A program made the position numbers and the translations under genes. Below, piece after piece: positions 39,823 through 48,611 of a stretch of 64,000 nt of DNA. The notes below the pieces were generated by a model. It was not told where the DNA came from, ran no database searches, and saw only the letters and a list, made by a program, of their open reading frames with translations. This DNA comes from Nocardioides albertanoniae (GTDB lineage Bacteria > Actinomycetota > Actinomycetes > Propionibacteriales > Nocardioidaceae). The stretch is taken from the NCBI RefSeq assembly GCF_006716315.1, contig NZ_VFOV01000001.1, positions 3,054,501 through 3,118,500 of the forward strand, given 5' to 3'. Positions within the stretch are counted from its first letter, which is position 1, and each line of letters opens with the position of its first letter.

Positions 39823-40947
39823 ATGCAGGCACCGCTCGAGGGCATTCGCATAGTCGAGTTCGGGCACTACATCGCTGCACCGGCCGCGACTCAGATATTG
39901 GCCGACCTGGGCGCCGACGTCATCAAGGTGGAGCCGCCGGCAGGCGACCAAGCCAGGTCGATCGGAGCGTACGGCGATGGCATCGTCTGCGCCTACAACC
40001 GCGGCAAGCGGTCGGTTGCGCTCGACCTCAAGGACGACGATCAGCGTCGGATCGCTCTCGACCTGCTCGGCTCCGCCGACGTGTTGGTGCAGAACATGCG
40101 CGCCGGGGCGATGGATGGCCTCGGGCTCGGAGCCGAGGTCGTCACAGGGCTGAACCCGCGCCTGGTCTATGTGTCGGTCTCCGGTTTCAGCCGCCGCGGG
40201 CCCTCTGCCCGTCGGGCCGGGCTCGACATCGCCGCGCAGGCCGAGAGCGGCCTGATGTCGGTCACCGGTGAGCAGGACGGCGATCCGCAACGTGTCGGCA
40301 TGCCGATCGCCGATGTGGGAGCAAGCTATGCGGTCGTCCAGGCCGTCCTGGCGGCGCTGTTCAGGCGGGAGCGCACAGGTCACGGCTCGGTCGCGGACGT
40401 GTCGCTCCTCGACGTGGCGATCCACATGCAGTCGGCCCAGTGGGGCGAATGGCACACCTCCGGGCAGGAGCCCCGCCGTAAGGGCAACGGGCAGGCGACC
40501 GTGGCGCCCGCAGCCGACCTCGTCACCACCGCGGACGGACAGATCGTCCTTTCGGCCTACACCGTCGAGCACTTCACCCGGCTGTGCCACTTCCTGGGCA
40601 AGCCATGGATGCTCCAGGACCCACGGTTCGCCGACAACCCCGCCCGCGTCGCACACCGCCGAGAGCTGCTCAGCGAGATCGGCTCCGTGCTCCAGCACCT
40701 GCCCACGGAGCGGTGCGTGGCGGAGCTCGGAAGCCTCGGGCTCGTCGCAGCAGCTGTACGCCGCTTCTCGGAGGTGGCGGCCGCCCCCGACGTGCTCATG
40801 AGCGGAATATTGACCACCGGACGAGACACAGACGGCCGAAGCTTCGACGTACCGTTCCTTCCGTTCACCCTTGAAGGCGTCGAGGTCCGGCCAGACCTCC
40901 AGGTGCCCACCGTCGGCGCCGACCAAGAGTCGGTCGCGAGCCGATGA
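39823..40947 (+). CDS. CaiB/BaiF class III CoA-transferase
   Basis: A 374-residue CoA-transferase that moves CoA between carboxylates without free CoA. Family segments are LEGIRIVEFGHYIAAPAATQ, LADLGADVIKVEPPAGDQAR, YNRGKRSVALDLKDD and LVYVSVSGFSRRGPSARRAG. The catalytic Asp is likely that in GMPIADVGASYAVVQ. The ATG at 39823 is preceded by GAGGAG; the longer in-frame start at 39787 lacks one. It is 45 nt after the crotonase gene and overlaps the LysR gene by ATGA. It would load CoA on the acid imported by TctABC; the acid is unknown. Confidence 0.9.
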   Translation: MQAPLEGIRIVEFGHYIAAPAATQILADLGADVIKVEPPAGDQARSIGAYGDGIVCAYNRGKRSVALDLKDDDQRRIALDLLGSADVLVQNMRAGAMDGLGLGAEVVTGLNPRLVYVSVSGFSRRGPSARRAGLDIAAQAESGLMSVTGEQDGDPQRVGMPIADVGASYAVVQAVLAALFRRERTGHGSVADVSLLDVAIHMQSAQWGEWHTSGQEPRRKGNGQATVAPAADLVTTADGQIVLSAYTVEHFTRLCHFLGKPWMLQDPRFADNPARVAHRRELLSEIGSVLQHLPTERCVAELGSLGLVAAAVRRFSEVAAAPDVLMSGILTTGRDTDGRSFDVPFLPFTLEGVEVRPDLQVPTVGADQESVASR

Positions 40948-41990
40948 GCGAGCGCGAGAGCGGCCTGCCCGGCCGCGGCATGAACCTCCGCGAGCTCGAG
41001 TGCTTCCTGGCGGTGGTCGACCACGGCGGGATCACGCGCGCGGCCTCCGCGCTCTATCTCGCCCAGCCGTCGCTCTCCCAGATCATTCGCCGCTTGGAGG
41101 CCGATCTCGGCATTGATCTGTTCCGGAGGGTCGGGAGAGGGCTCGTGCTCTCCCCTGCAGGCGAAGCATTTGTCGGCCCGGCGCGGCAGGTGCTGCGCGA
41201 CATGGCGAACGCCCGCAGCGTGGCGGCGGGCTACCGCGGCTTGGAGGGCGGCCGGGTGGACCTCGCGATCTCGGCCTCCCTGACCTCGAGCTTCCTCGCC
41301 GCCTGGGTCGGCGACTTCCGTCGTAAGCACCCCAAGATCGCACTGCGCCTGACCCAGCACGACGGCGACACAGACGAGATCGCGACGCTGATCCGGTCGG
41401 GTGCCGCCGAGCTGGCCTACACCGTCGGCCCCATATCGCGCCAAGGCATCGAGTGCCGCCACATCGGGCAGGGCGAGATCTTGCTCGCCCTGCCGCTGGG
41501 ATGGGGCGACGACCTCCCCGACCCGGTCCCGGTCGAGATGCTCGCCGGTCTACCGTTCGTCGTCGATCGTGGCTTCGGCCAGAGATACCTCGCTACGATC
41601 CGGGACACGCACGGGATAGAGCCGGACATCGTCGTCGACATCAGCGAGTCCGGAGACCTGCTGCCGCTGCTGGCGGCCGGCGCCGGAGCGGCGCTGCTGC
41701 CCATGCGTCAAGCGATGGAGGCCCGGCGTCGCGGCGCCACGCTGCGGATGCTCGACCCTGCGCCCGCACGCGACATCTACGCCATCACCCCGACGTCGCC
41801 GCTGACCCCACAGACCCAGGCGTTCCTCGACCTGAGTATCGGCAACCTGGAGCACTGGCACCGGGCCGTCGGCGAACGAACGGCGAGAGGTATGCCGCTG
41901 CTCGACGCAGCGGTCGACGCCGACAACGTGATCGAGTCGGCCTACCAACGACTCCACGGCAACTGGCACAGCGGACGGGAGTCGGAATGA
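40944..41990 (+). CDS. LysR family transcriptional regulator
   Basis: A 348-residue LysR-type regulator. The DNA-binding domain is LRELECFLAVVDHGGITRAA, LAQPSLSQIIRRLEADLG and LFRRVGRGLVLSPAGEAF. The effector domain begins near residue 105 (GRVDLAISASLTSSFLAAWV). The C-terminal tail is about 45 residues longer than usual. The ATG overlaps the CoA-transferase stop (ATGA); an internal ATG at 40980 (MNLRELE) would match the usual LysR N-terminus. It most likely controls the tct and crotonase units through the spacer at 38685-38955. Confidence 0.88.
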   Translation: MSERESGLPGRGMNLRELECFLAVVDHGGITRAASALYLAQPSLSQIIRRLEADLGIDLFRRVGRGLVLSPAGEAFVGPARQVLRDMANARSVAAGYRGLEGGRVDLAISASLTSSFLAAWVGDFRRKHPKIALRLTQHDGDTDEIATLIRSGAAELAYTVGPISRQGIECRHIGQGEILLALPLGWGDDLPDPVPVEMLAGLPFVVDRGFGQRYLATIRDTHGIEPDIVVDISESGDLLPLLAAGAGAALLPMRQAMEARRRGATLRMLDPAPARDIYAITPTSPLTPQTQAFLDLSIGNLEHWHRAVGERTARGMPLLDAAVDADNVIESAYQRLHGNWHSGRESE

Positions 41991-42018
41991 CGCAGTCGCT
42001 GTGCCGTGGGGAGCATAG

Positions 42019-42375
42019 GTGAGCCGGCGTCGATGGCCGTCGTTCGTCTATGAGGCCGGGGACGAGCCGGACTACCGGTTCAGCTTCGCCAACGAACGGA
42101 CCTTCCTCGCCTGGGTCCGTACGGCGCTCGCGCTGCTCGCAGCCGGGGTGGCCGTCGACGCCGTGGACCTCTCCATCCACCCCGACGCACAACGCCTGCT
42201 CGCTCTGACACTCGTCCTGCTCAGCATGGCGAGCGCAGCCGCAGCCTGGATTCGCTGGAGTCGTGCCGAACGCGCAATGCGACACCGTCGGCCGCTGCCT
42301 GCGTTCGGGTACGGCGCGCTCCTCACCATTGCGCTCCTGCTGGCCGGTCTCATCGTCGCCGCCGCGGTCCAGTGA
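42019..42375 (+). CDS. DUF202/YidH family membrane protein (1)
   Basis: A 118-residue protein with three membrane helices and the DUF202 signature FANERTFLAWVRTALALLAA near residue 24. Helix 2 is LLALTLVLLSMASAAAAWI and helix 3 ends the protein. DUF202 proteins are small inner-membrane proteins of unknown role, often in pairs. Start is the GTG at 42019 with GGGGAG 6 nt upstream. It is 28 nt after the LysR gene and overlaps the second DUF202 gene by GTGA. Confidence 0.82.
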   Translation: MSRRRWPSFVYEAGDEPDYRFSFANERTFLAWVRTALALLAAGVAVDAVDLSIHPDAQRLLALTLVLLSMASAAAAWIRWSRAERAMRHRRPLPAFGYGALLTIALLLAGLIVAAAVQ

Positions 42376-42737
42376 GCGGCGACCCTCCGAGCAGGCCTGG
42401 CGGCTTCGGCCGTCCGCCGTCAGCACCGGTCGACCGTGGCGCGGCCGCCGAGCGGACCGAGCTGGCCTGGCAGCGCACGTCACTCTCGGTCGCAACCGCC
42501 GCGGCCGTGCTCGCCCGACTCTCCTTCGACCGGACCGGTGTGGCAGGCGTGGTCGTGCTCGCCGCCGCCTCCGTACTCAGCCTCTGGGTCTTTGCAGCCA
42601 GTAGGCGCCGACGGCGCCCCATCGAGTCCAGAACGACCGACGATGTCGCAGAACGACAGAGCGGCCGGGCGACCGCCTTCCTCTCCGTCGCGATCATTGC
42701 CATGACGGCCATCGAGCTGGGCGGGATGCTCCGATGA
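42372..42737 (+). CDS. DUF202 family membrane protein (2)
   Basis: A 121-residue protein with the signature AAAERTELAWQRTSLSVATA near residue 25. Two further hydrophobic helices follow: VAGVVVLAAASVLSLWVFA and the C-terminal FLSVAIIAMTAIELGG. A proline-rich N-terminus precedes the signature. Its GTG overlaps the stop of the first DUF202 gene, so the two products are likely made together and may form a complex. Confidence 0.82.
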   Translation: MSGDPPSRPGGFGRPPSAPVDRGAAAERTELAWQRTSLSVATAAAVLARLSFDRTGVAGVVVLAAASVLSLWVFAASRRRRRPIESRTTDDVAERQSGRATAFLSVAIIAMTAIELGGMLR

Positions 42738-42827
42738 ACCGTCCCGAATCTGATGGCGGCGCTCGTAGTGGATGACTCAGTGACCTGGCTGGCTGCCACA
42801 CCGAGGTGGAACCCGAGGACATGAAAG

Positions 42828-42868
42828 AACCCCGCCGAACCATAAACAACCTGGTCAGACGGGGTTTT
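42828..42868. terminator. Bidirectional terminator between DUF202 genes and tRNA-Val
   Basis: AACCCCG (42828-42834) pairs with CGGGGTT (42860-42866). On the plus strand the stem is followed by TTTTC; on the minus strand by CTTTC. It can stop transcription from the DUF202 pair and from the tRNA gene on the other strand. The 323-nt stretch 42738-43060 holds only this and the tRNA. Confidence 0.5.
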
Positions 42869-42873
42869 CGGGA

Positions 42874-42948
42874 TGGTGCGTGATACTGGGTTCGAACCAG
42901 TGACCCCCTCGGTGTGAACGAGGTGCGCTACCGCTGCGCCAATCACGC
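42874..42948 (-). tRNA. tRNA-Val (CAC anticodon)
   Basis: The minus strand folds into a complete cloverleaf. The acceptor stem is GCGTGAT/ATCACGC (42948-42942 with 42884-42878). The D arm contains GCGCAGCGGTAGCGC. The anticodon stem CCTCG/CGAGG encloses the loop TTCACAC with anticodon CAC, and the T arm contains GGTTCGAACC. The discriminator A (42877) is followed by an encoded CCA (42876-42874). Reads GUG codons, which are frequent here. Confidence 0.95.
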
Positions 42949-43060
42949 GTTGCGGGTCAAACATTAGCGCACCCGTCCGTCGGACCCACATTCGGGACTC
43001 GTCAGACCGTAGGCTCACGGCCATCAGCAGGACACATGAGGGTCGACCGAAGGAGCCAGG

Positions 43061-43864
43061 ATGCTCGCCTACGAACGCACCGGTAGCGGCGAGCCGCTGC
43101 TCCTGATCCATGGCATCGCACACCGCCGGCAGGCATGGGACCCCATCGTCGCGCGCCTGGCTGACGAGTTCGACGTGGTCACCGTCGACCTGCCGGGTCA
43201 CGGTGAGTCGCCGTCGTTCGACCTGAAGGGACGTACGGTGCGGGAGGCTGTGACCGATGAGCTGAACGCGCTCCGGGTCGAGCTGCGCATCGAGCAGCCG
43301 CACGTCGTCGGCAACAGCCTGGGCGGACTGCTCGCCCTCGAGATGGCCGACGCGGGGCACGCGCGGTCGGTGACCGCACTCTCCCCGGCGGGATTCTGGC
43401 TGGGCAAGGCCGACTATCTCTACATCCGTGGCCTGTTCGCCGGCGTCCAGGCCATGGCCAGGCCGCTGGCTCCGGTGGCGGGCACCGTGCTCCACAACGA
43501 CATCGCGCGCACGCTCGCGTTCGCCTGGGTGGCCGCCCATCCGGATCGGCTCGACCCCGACGCGGCAGCCGACGACACCGCCAACATGGTCGCTTCCCGG
43601 AAGGCGATCCGGACGTTCTTCAGCGCCGCCTACCGCTATCCCGGTGCGATCAACCCCGACGTACCCACCACCATCGCCTGGGCCACCCGCGACCTCACGC
43701 TGCTGCCCTACCAGGCGATCGAGGCGCGGCGGCGGGTGCCGCACGCGACGCACCGGTGGCTGCCCGGCTGCGGCCACATGCCGATGAGCGACGACCCCGA
43801 CCTGGTGGCCGACGTCATCCGCGAGACGACGCGCACCCCGCGGCCCGCGCCCAGCACGGTCTAG
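43061..43864 (+). CDS. Alpha/beta hydrolase
   Basis: A 267-residue alpha/beta-hydrolase. The oxyanion segment is LLLIHGIAHRRQAWDPIVAR, the strand-turn Asp region VVTVDLPGHGESPSFDL, and the nucleophile elbow VVGNSLGGLLALEMA with Ser near residue 88. The acid is probably the Asp in TTIAWATRDLTLLP, and the His is in LPGCGHMPMSDDPDLVA. An esterase, lipase or C-C hydrolase role cannot be chosen. AAGGAG lies about 7 nt before the ATG. It overlaps the convergent SnoaL-like gene by 4 nt at the stops. Confidence 0.85.
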   Translation: MLAYERTGSGEPLLLIHGIAHRRQAWDPIVARLADEFDVVTVDLPGHGESPSFDLKGRTVREAVTDELNALRVELRIEQPHVVGNSLGGLLALEMADAGHARSVTALSPAGFWLGKADYLYIRGLFAGVQAMARPLAPVAGTVLHNDIARTLAFAWVAAHPDRLDPDAAADDTANMVASRKAIRTFFSAAYRYPGAINPDVPTTIAWATRDLTLLPYQAIEARRRVPHATHRWLPGCGHMPMSDDPDLVADVIRETTRTPRPAPSTV

Positions 43865-44202
43865 GACCCGAGGATCCCGCGCGGGTCGAAGGCGACCCGG
43901 ATCTCGCTGATCACACCGCCTTCGACGCGCATCCAGTTGGCCGTGGGCGCAGGCTCGGCAACGGTCGTGTGCAAGTCGAACCAGGTGATCACGCTCGACT
44001 CCGAAGCCAGCCGCTCCCTCACCTCGATCCGGTCGAGCACCTTCGCCATGCCCTCCAGACCGGCGACGCACTCCTCAGCCCCGTCGATGACGGCGAGCGG
44101 GCCGGCGAAGGTCACGTCATCGGCGACGAGCGTGCGCAGGCGGGTGAAGTCGCGCTCCTGCCAGGCGGTGAAGTAGGCCTCGGCGAGGTCGGCTGCGTTC
44201 AT
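43861..44202 (-). CDS. SnoaL-like / NTF2-like protein
   Basis: A 113-residue NTF2-fold protein: LAEAYFTAWQERDFTRLRTL, DDVTFAGPLAVIDGAEECVA, LASESSVITWFDLHTTVAEP and WMRVEGGVISEIRVAFDPRG follow the SnoaL-like layout. It could be a ligand-binding protein or small-molecule isomerase. The divergent LysR gene starts 100 nt away, so this gene may be its target. The stop overlaps that of the hydrolase gene. Confidence 0.78.
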   Translation of the reverse strand: MNAADLAEAYFTAWQERDFTRLRTLVADDVTFAGPLAVIDGAEECVAGLEGMAKVLDRIEVRERLASESSVITWFDLHTTVAEPAPTANWMRVEGGVISEIRVAFDPRGILGS

Positions 44203-44302
44203 GGGGTCTCCTTGGATCGGTCTGGGCTCTCAACAGACAGCCTGACCTCAGAGCACCGAACACTCAAACAGATAGTTCTGATGGTTGCTAGCATCGAGAA
44301 CG

Positions 44303-45193
44303 ATGGAAATCGGTCAGCTCCGCTACTTCGTCTCGGTCGTCGACCACGGCTCGTTCACCGCCGCGGCCCAACACCTCCACGTCAGCCAGTCGGGCATCAG
44401 CGCCCAGCTGGCCAAGCTCGAGCGCGAGCTCGGCCACGAGCTGCTCGTGCGAGGCCCCCGCAACGTACGGCTCACCCACGCCGGCGAGAGGCTCCTCCCC
44501 CGCGCCCGCGAGGCGATCCGCGCCATCGAGGACGTGCGCCAGAGCGCCGACGAGCTGAGCGACCTGGTGCACGGCCACGTACGCCTCGGGGTGATCGCCG
44601 GCTGCACGATCTCCGGCTTCCTCGACGCCGTCGCGACCTTCCACACCTCCCACCCCGGCGTCACCGTCGAGCTCGCCGAGGACACCTCGGACCGGCTCCA
44701 GCGACGTACGCTGGCCGGCGAGCTCGACCTGGCCCTGATCTCCCGCTCGGGCCCGGTGCTCGAGGGCCTGGCCGGCCTCACGGTCAGCGACGAGCGGCTC
44801 GCCGTGATCACACCGCCCGGCCATCGCCTGGCAGGTGCCCGACCAGCGCTGCGCAACCTCCACGAGGAGACCGTGCTCTGCATCCCGCCCGGCACGGGCA
44901 TCCGCACCGCGTTCGAGCGATCCTGTGCGCGGGCCGGGCTCGAGGCGAGGGTCGACCTGTCGGCGTCCAACCCCGAGACGCTGCTCGGACTGACCGCACG
45001 CGGCCTGGGTGTCTGCGTGCTGGCCGAGTCGATGGCTCAGGGTTCGACCGACCTGGTCACCACGCCGATCGTCGATGCCGAGGTGCGCGCCGGACTGGCC
45101 CTGGTGACCCGGGACGGTGACCGGCAACGTGCCACCGGCCGCCTCTTCGAGCTGCTCCGCGAAGCCCTGCGCGCAGGGAGTCAGGCCGCCTGA
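44303..45193 (+). CDS. LysR family transcriptional regulator
   Basis: A 296-residue LysR regulator. The N-terminal MEIGQLRYFVSVVDHGSFTA, HVSQSGISAQLAKLERELGH and LLVRGPRNVRLTHAGERLL are the DNA-binding domain. VRLGVIAGCTISGFLDAVAT opens the effector domain. Start at the ATG at 44303; TAGCAT lies 8 nt upstream and no ribosome-binding site is seen. It is divergent from the SnoaL-like gene, the usual target arrangement. The 3' end overlaps the convergent DUF3159 gene by 13 nt. Confidence 0.9.
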   Translation: MEIGQLRYFVSVVDHGSFTAAAQHLHVSQSGISAQLAKLERELGHELLVRGPRNVRLTHAGERLLPRAREAIRAIEDVRQSADELSDLVHGHVRLGVIAGCTISGFLDAVATFHTSHPGVTVELAEDTSDRLQRRTLAGELDLALISRSGPVLEGLAGLTVSDERLAVITPPGHRLAGARPALRNLHEETVLCIPPGTGIRTAFERSCARAGLEARVDLSASNPETLLGLTARGLGVCVLAESMAQGSTDLVTTPIVDAEVRAGLALVTRDGDRQRATGRLFELLREALRAGSQAA

Positions 45194-45852
45194 GACTGGC
45201 CCTGAGGCTGGCTCTGTGGATGACGCACCCCAGGGTGCTCGGGCGGCAGCGAGCGGCGCAGCACCAGCCAGCTCACCAGCAGGCACAGCGCGACCAGCGG
45301 CCAGCTGAGGCCGACCCGCGCGACCGCAAGGGCGACCACGTCGCCCGACCACCACAGCGGTCCGAAGACGGCGACCCTCACGACGTACTGAGCGACCCAG
45401 ACCCAGCTCGCCCGCGCGTAGCCACGCGCCAGTGCGGGGTCGCGCCGCCAGGCGCCGCGCTGGCGCAGCACCAGCCCGACGACCACGCCGAGCAGCGGCC
45501 ATCGGAACGCGATGCTGACGACCCAGACCAGCGCGCTGGCCGCGTTGGCGGCGAGCTGCACCACGAAGAAGTCCTCCGCCCGCCCGGTACGCAGCGCGAT
45601 CATCGCCGCCACCGCGACCCCGGCCACGCCGAGCAGCACGGCCCGCGGCTTGCGGCCCTGGCGCCACTGCCACAGCGCGATGGCCGCGGCCAGCACCAAC
45701 GAGGCCACGGTCGCCACCCAGAGCTCACCGCTGACCAGCCAGGCGAGCACGAAGGCCACCGGCGGGACGGTCGCGTCGATCGCGCCACGGGCCCCTCCGA
45801 GAAGATCTGCGAGGGTCTCGGCGTCGTCGCTGCGTCGATCAGTGGTCGTCAC
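45181..45852 (-). CDS. DUF3159 family membrane protein
   Basis: A 223-residue actinobacterial DUF3159 protein with about six helices. The N-terminus has ADLLGGARGAIDATVPPVAF, followed by helices VATVASLVLAAAIALWQW and GRAEDFFVVQLAANAASALV. The RGYARASWVWVAQYVVRVAV segment near residue 145 is typical. Function is unknown. A perfect iron-box palindrome starts 2 nt upstream of its ATG, so expression may fall when iron is plentiful. It overlaps the LysR gene at the 3' end. Confidence 0.85.
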   Translation of the reverse strand: MTTTDRRSDDAETLADLLGGARGAIDATVPPVAFVLAWLVSGELWVATVASLVLAAAIALWQWRQGRKPRAVLLGVAGVAVAAMIALRTGRAEDFFVVQLAANAASALVWVVSIAFRWPLLGVVVGLVLRQRGAWRRDPALARGYARASWVWVAQYVVRVAVFGPLWWSGDVVALAVARVGLSWPLVALCLLVSWLVLRRSLPPEHPGVRHPQSQPQGQSQAA

Positions 45853-45853
45853 A

Positions 45854-45875
45854 CAAGTAAGGCTAGCCTTACTTG
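45854..45875. promoter_or_regulatory. Iron box (DtxR/IdeR/DmdR-type operator)
   Basis: A perfect 22-bp palindrome with arms CAAGTAAGGCT/AGCCTTACTTG. The core TAAGGCTAGCCTTA matches the actinobacterial iron-box pattern TTAGGTTAGGCTAACCTAA in its half-sites. It lies 2 nt upstream of the DUF3159 start codon and 155 nt upstream of the His-rich PHP protein gene on the other strand, so it could serve either. Confidence 0.75.
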
Positions 45876-46030
45876 CAAGCGGTCGTGACCTCTCGGCCTA
45901 CAGAAGTGACTTCTCGGCAGAATTCACCGGCAGGGCAACCCTGCGACGTACGCCGGCCATCCGGTGGCGCTTGGCTCATGGCGCCGCTGCTCGGGCACGC
46001 GGGAACCCCATCTCACACGGAGGTTACAAC

Positions 46031-47809
46031 GTGTCACACGAGCACCACACGCACTCACATGGGCCGCACGGAACCGATGGTCACGACCACGGCCACGAGC
46101 ACGGCCACGAGCACGCCCATGAGCACGGCCACACCCACTCCCACGAGGTCGACGAGATCACCCTCGCCGCCTCCTCGGACGCATCCGACAACGACCTGCG
46201 GCCCTCCGAGGTCACCCGGCGCAACCTGCTCCGCGCGGCCGGCGTCGCCGGCGCGGTGACGGCCGGGATGGCGGGCATGACCGGGGTGACCCCGGCGATG
46301 GCCGAAGGTGCGGCCACGGCGAAGAACAACGGCGGCGGAGGCAAGATCCGCCACTGGCTCGCCGGCGACCATCACATCCACACCCAGCACAGCTCCGACG
46401 GCATGTACCGGGTCATCGACCAGGCCCAGCACGGCGCGGCGTACGGCCTGGACTGGCTCGTCATCACCGACCACGGTGGCGCGACCCACGCCCGGCTCGG
46501 CGTCGACCTGGTCAACCCGGACATCGTGGCCGCTCGCAAGATCCTCAGCGACACCCTGATCTTCCAGGGCCTGGAGTGGAACATCCCGGCGGCCGAGCAC
46601 GGCACCGTGTTCGTCGCCCCCGGCGCCCACGAGGTGGAGGTGCTCAAGCAGTTCGAGAACAGCTACGACGGCTCCGTGAAGGGAGCCGGCGGCAACTCCC
46701 CGGAGAACGAGGCGCTCGCGGTCGCGGGCATCCAGTGGCTGGGCAAGCAGGTCGACAAGCGGCGTGTGCAGGACGCGCTCTTCCTCGCCAACCACCCTGC
46801 CCGCAACGGCATCGACAGCCCCCACGAGGTGCGCGCGTGGCGCGATGCCGACCCGCGGATCGCGATCGGCTGGGAGGGCGCGCCCGGGCACCAGGCCGCC
46901 GGCCTACCGACGGGCTACGGTGCCGGCAACGCCCGCGGCTACTACGGCAACGCGCCTGGCCCGAACTCGTTCCCCGGCTACCCCGCCGAGTCCTACCGCT
47001 CCTGGGGCGGCTTCGACTGGTTCACCTCGACCGTCGGCGGCCTGTGGGACTCGCTGCTCGCCGAGGGCAAGCCGTGGTCGATCAGCGCCAACTCCGACTC
47101 CCACGTCAACTGGGGTGAAACCTCACGCCGCCCGGACGGGTCGGACTCGGCCTACTTCGACAAGCACGGCCGCTATGCCGGCCCGGTCTACGGCGACGCG
47201 GTCAACAACACCGCCGGCGACTTCTGGCCCGGCTACTACAGCCGCACCCACGTCGGCGCCGCCGACCGCAGCTACCGAGCCGTCATGACGGGCATGCGCG
47301 ACGGGCGCATCTGGGTCGACCACGGCGCGCTGGTGAAGTCGGTCGACGTACGCGTGGTCGCCTCCGGCGGTCACCAGGAGAGCCTCGGCGGCACCCTGAG
47401 GGCCAAGCGCGGCAGCAGGATCTCGCTGGCCGTCACCATCACCGCCCAGGACGTCCCGAACTGGTCGCAGTTCCTGCCCAGCCTCAACCGGGTCGACGTG
47501 ATCCGGGGCGCGGTCGACCCGACGTACGTCTCCGACCGCGACACCTGGAAGGCGCCCAACACCAAGGTGATCGAGCAGACCGACACCTCGGGCCGCACCG
47601 GCACCTTCCAGCTGCGCTATGACCTCGGCAGGGTCGAGGAGGCGTTCTACGTGCGCCTGCGCGGCACCGACGCCCACCGCTCCCAGGCCGGCTATCTCGG
47701 CGCCGGCATCGACCCGGAAGGCCCAGCCATCGACGTCGTCGGTGACGCCGACCCGTGGAGCGACCTGTGGTTCTACACCAACCCGATCTGGGTCGTCCCC
47801 ACCCGCTGA
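46031..47809 (+). CDS. Tat-exported PHP-domain protein with His-rich leader
   Basis: A 592-residue protein. Residues 1-38 contain 17 histidines in HxH repeats. A twin-arginine signal follows at 61-90 (VTRRNLLRAAGVAGAVTAGM, then AMA). The exported part has a PHP phosphoesterase domain: LAGDHHIHTQHSSDGMYRVI, WLVITDHGGATHARLG and FQGLEWNIPAAEHGTVFVAP, with more metal ligands in FLANHPARNG and ISANSDSHVNWGE. The C-terminal 200 residues look beta-rich. The GTG at 46031 has GGAGG 8 nt upstream. The His-rich part sits before the Tat signal and would be removed on export. Substrate unknown. Confidence 0.82.
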   Translation: MSHEHHTHSHGPHGTDGHDHGHEHGHEHAHEHGHTHSHEVDEITLAASSDASDNDLRPSEVTRRNLLRAAGVAGAVTAGMAGMTGVTPAMAEGAATAKNNGGGGKIRHWLAGDHHIHTQHSSDGMYRVIDQAQHGAAYGLDWLVITDHGGATHARLGVDLVNPDIVAARKILSDTLIFQGLEWNIPAAEHGTVFVAPGAHEVEVLKQFENSYDGSVKGAGGNSPENEALAVAGIQWLGKQVDKRRVQDALFLANHPARNGIDSPHEVRAWRDADPRIAIGWEGAPGHQAAGLPTGYGAGNARGYYGNAPGPNSFPGYPAESYRSWGGFDWFTSTVGGLWDSLLAEGKPWSISANSDSHVNWGETSRRPDGSDSAYFDKHGRYAGPVYGDAVNNTAGDFWPGYYSRTHVGAADRSYRAVMTGMRDGRIWVDHGALVKSVDVRVVASGGHQESLGGTLRAKRGSRISLAVTITAQDVPNWSQFLPSLNRVDVIRGAVDPTYVSDRDTWKAPNTKVIEQTDTSGRTGTFQLRYDLGRVEEAFYVRLRGTDAHRSQAGYLGAGIDPEGPAIDVVGDADPWSDLWFYTNPIWVVPTR

Positions 47810-47852
47810 CCCCGCGGCGTACGCGCCTTCCACGTAAGCACCCTTGCGCGTG

Positions 47853-47867
47853 GGTCTGCCTCAGACC
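47853..47867 (-). terminator. Possible stem-loop at the PHP/TRIC gene junction
   Basis: GGTCTG (47853-47858) and CAGACC (47862-47867) form a short hairpin with a 3-nt loop. It overlaps the stop codon of the TRIC gene, 44 nt after the PHP gene. Weak, with no T-run. Confidence 0.25.
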
Positions 47868-48490
47868 GAGGCGGACCCGCGCGGCAGCGGCGCCTCCCAG
47901 TGGCGCCACATCGCCAGCAGGCGCCAACCGACGCAGATGACGAAGGCGGCCGCCATCACCGCATCCGGCGGCAGCTCGAAGTAGAGGCCGAAGGCGACGA
48001 CGGAAGCGCCGGCGAAGCCGGGAATGGCGTAGAAGACGCTGCGCCGCAGGATGACCGGCACCAGGCCGGCGAGCACGTCACGGATCACACCGCCGCCGAC
48101 ACCGGTGGCCAGGCCCATGATCGCGGCGGCCAGCGGCGAGAGCCCGTAGTCGAGCGCCTTGAGCGCGCCGGCGATGACGAAGAGCCCCAGGCCGAGCGCG
48201 TCGAAGACGTTGATCAGCGGCCCCAGACGACCCAGCGCGGGATGGAAGAAGAAGGTCAGCAGCCCGGCGCACATCGGCACCACCAGGTAGCGCCAGTCGG
48301 AGAGCGCGGCGACCGGGGTGGCCCCGATCGCCATGTCGCGCAGGAACCCGCCACCGAGCCCGGTCACGCAGGCCAGCACCACGACGCCGAAGATGTCGAG
48401 CTCCTTGCGCACGGCCACCAGACCGCCGGAGAGCGCGAAGACGAAGCACCCGGCCAGGTCGAGGGTGATGAGCGTCAGCGTCGGTTCCAC
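47861..48490 (-). CDS. Trimeric intracellular cation (TRIC) channel family protein
   Basis: A 209-residue protein of the bacterial TRIC/YicG (UPF0126) family with seven helices in an inverted repeat. The two glycine-rich signatures are VLACVTGLGGGFLRDMAIGA and MGLATGVGGGVIRDVLAG, each followed by a kinked pore helix (TPVAALSDWRYL and VPVILRRSVFYAI). It would form a trimeric potassium/cation channel. Start is the GTG at 48490, giving VEPTLTLITLDLAG; the far longer upstream frame is spurious. Divergent from sepH. Confidence 0.88.
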   Translation of the reverse strand: MEPTLTLITLDLAGCFVFALSGGLVAVRKELDIFGVVVLACVTGLGGGFLRDMAIGATPVAALSDWRYLVVPMCAGLLTFFFHPALGRLGPLINVFDALGLGLFVIAGALKALDYGLSPLAAAIMGLATGVGGGVIRDVLAGLVPVILRRSVFYAIPGFAGASVVAFGLYFELPPDAVMAAAFVICVGWRLLAMWRHWEAPLPRGSASV

Positions 48491-48611
48491 CGGGAAATGG
48501 TGGCCTCGTACGTGCCATAAATCCCAAATGGCACGGGCGCGCCGCGCACGCACCCCATACGATGCATGTCTGTGGCGTAGGGTCGTCACAACCGCTTTCA
48601 GAAAGAAGAGG

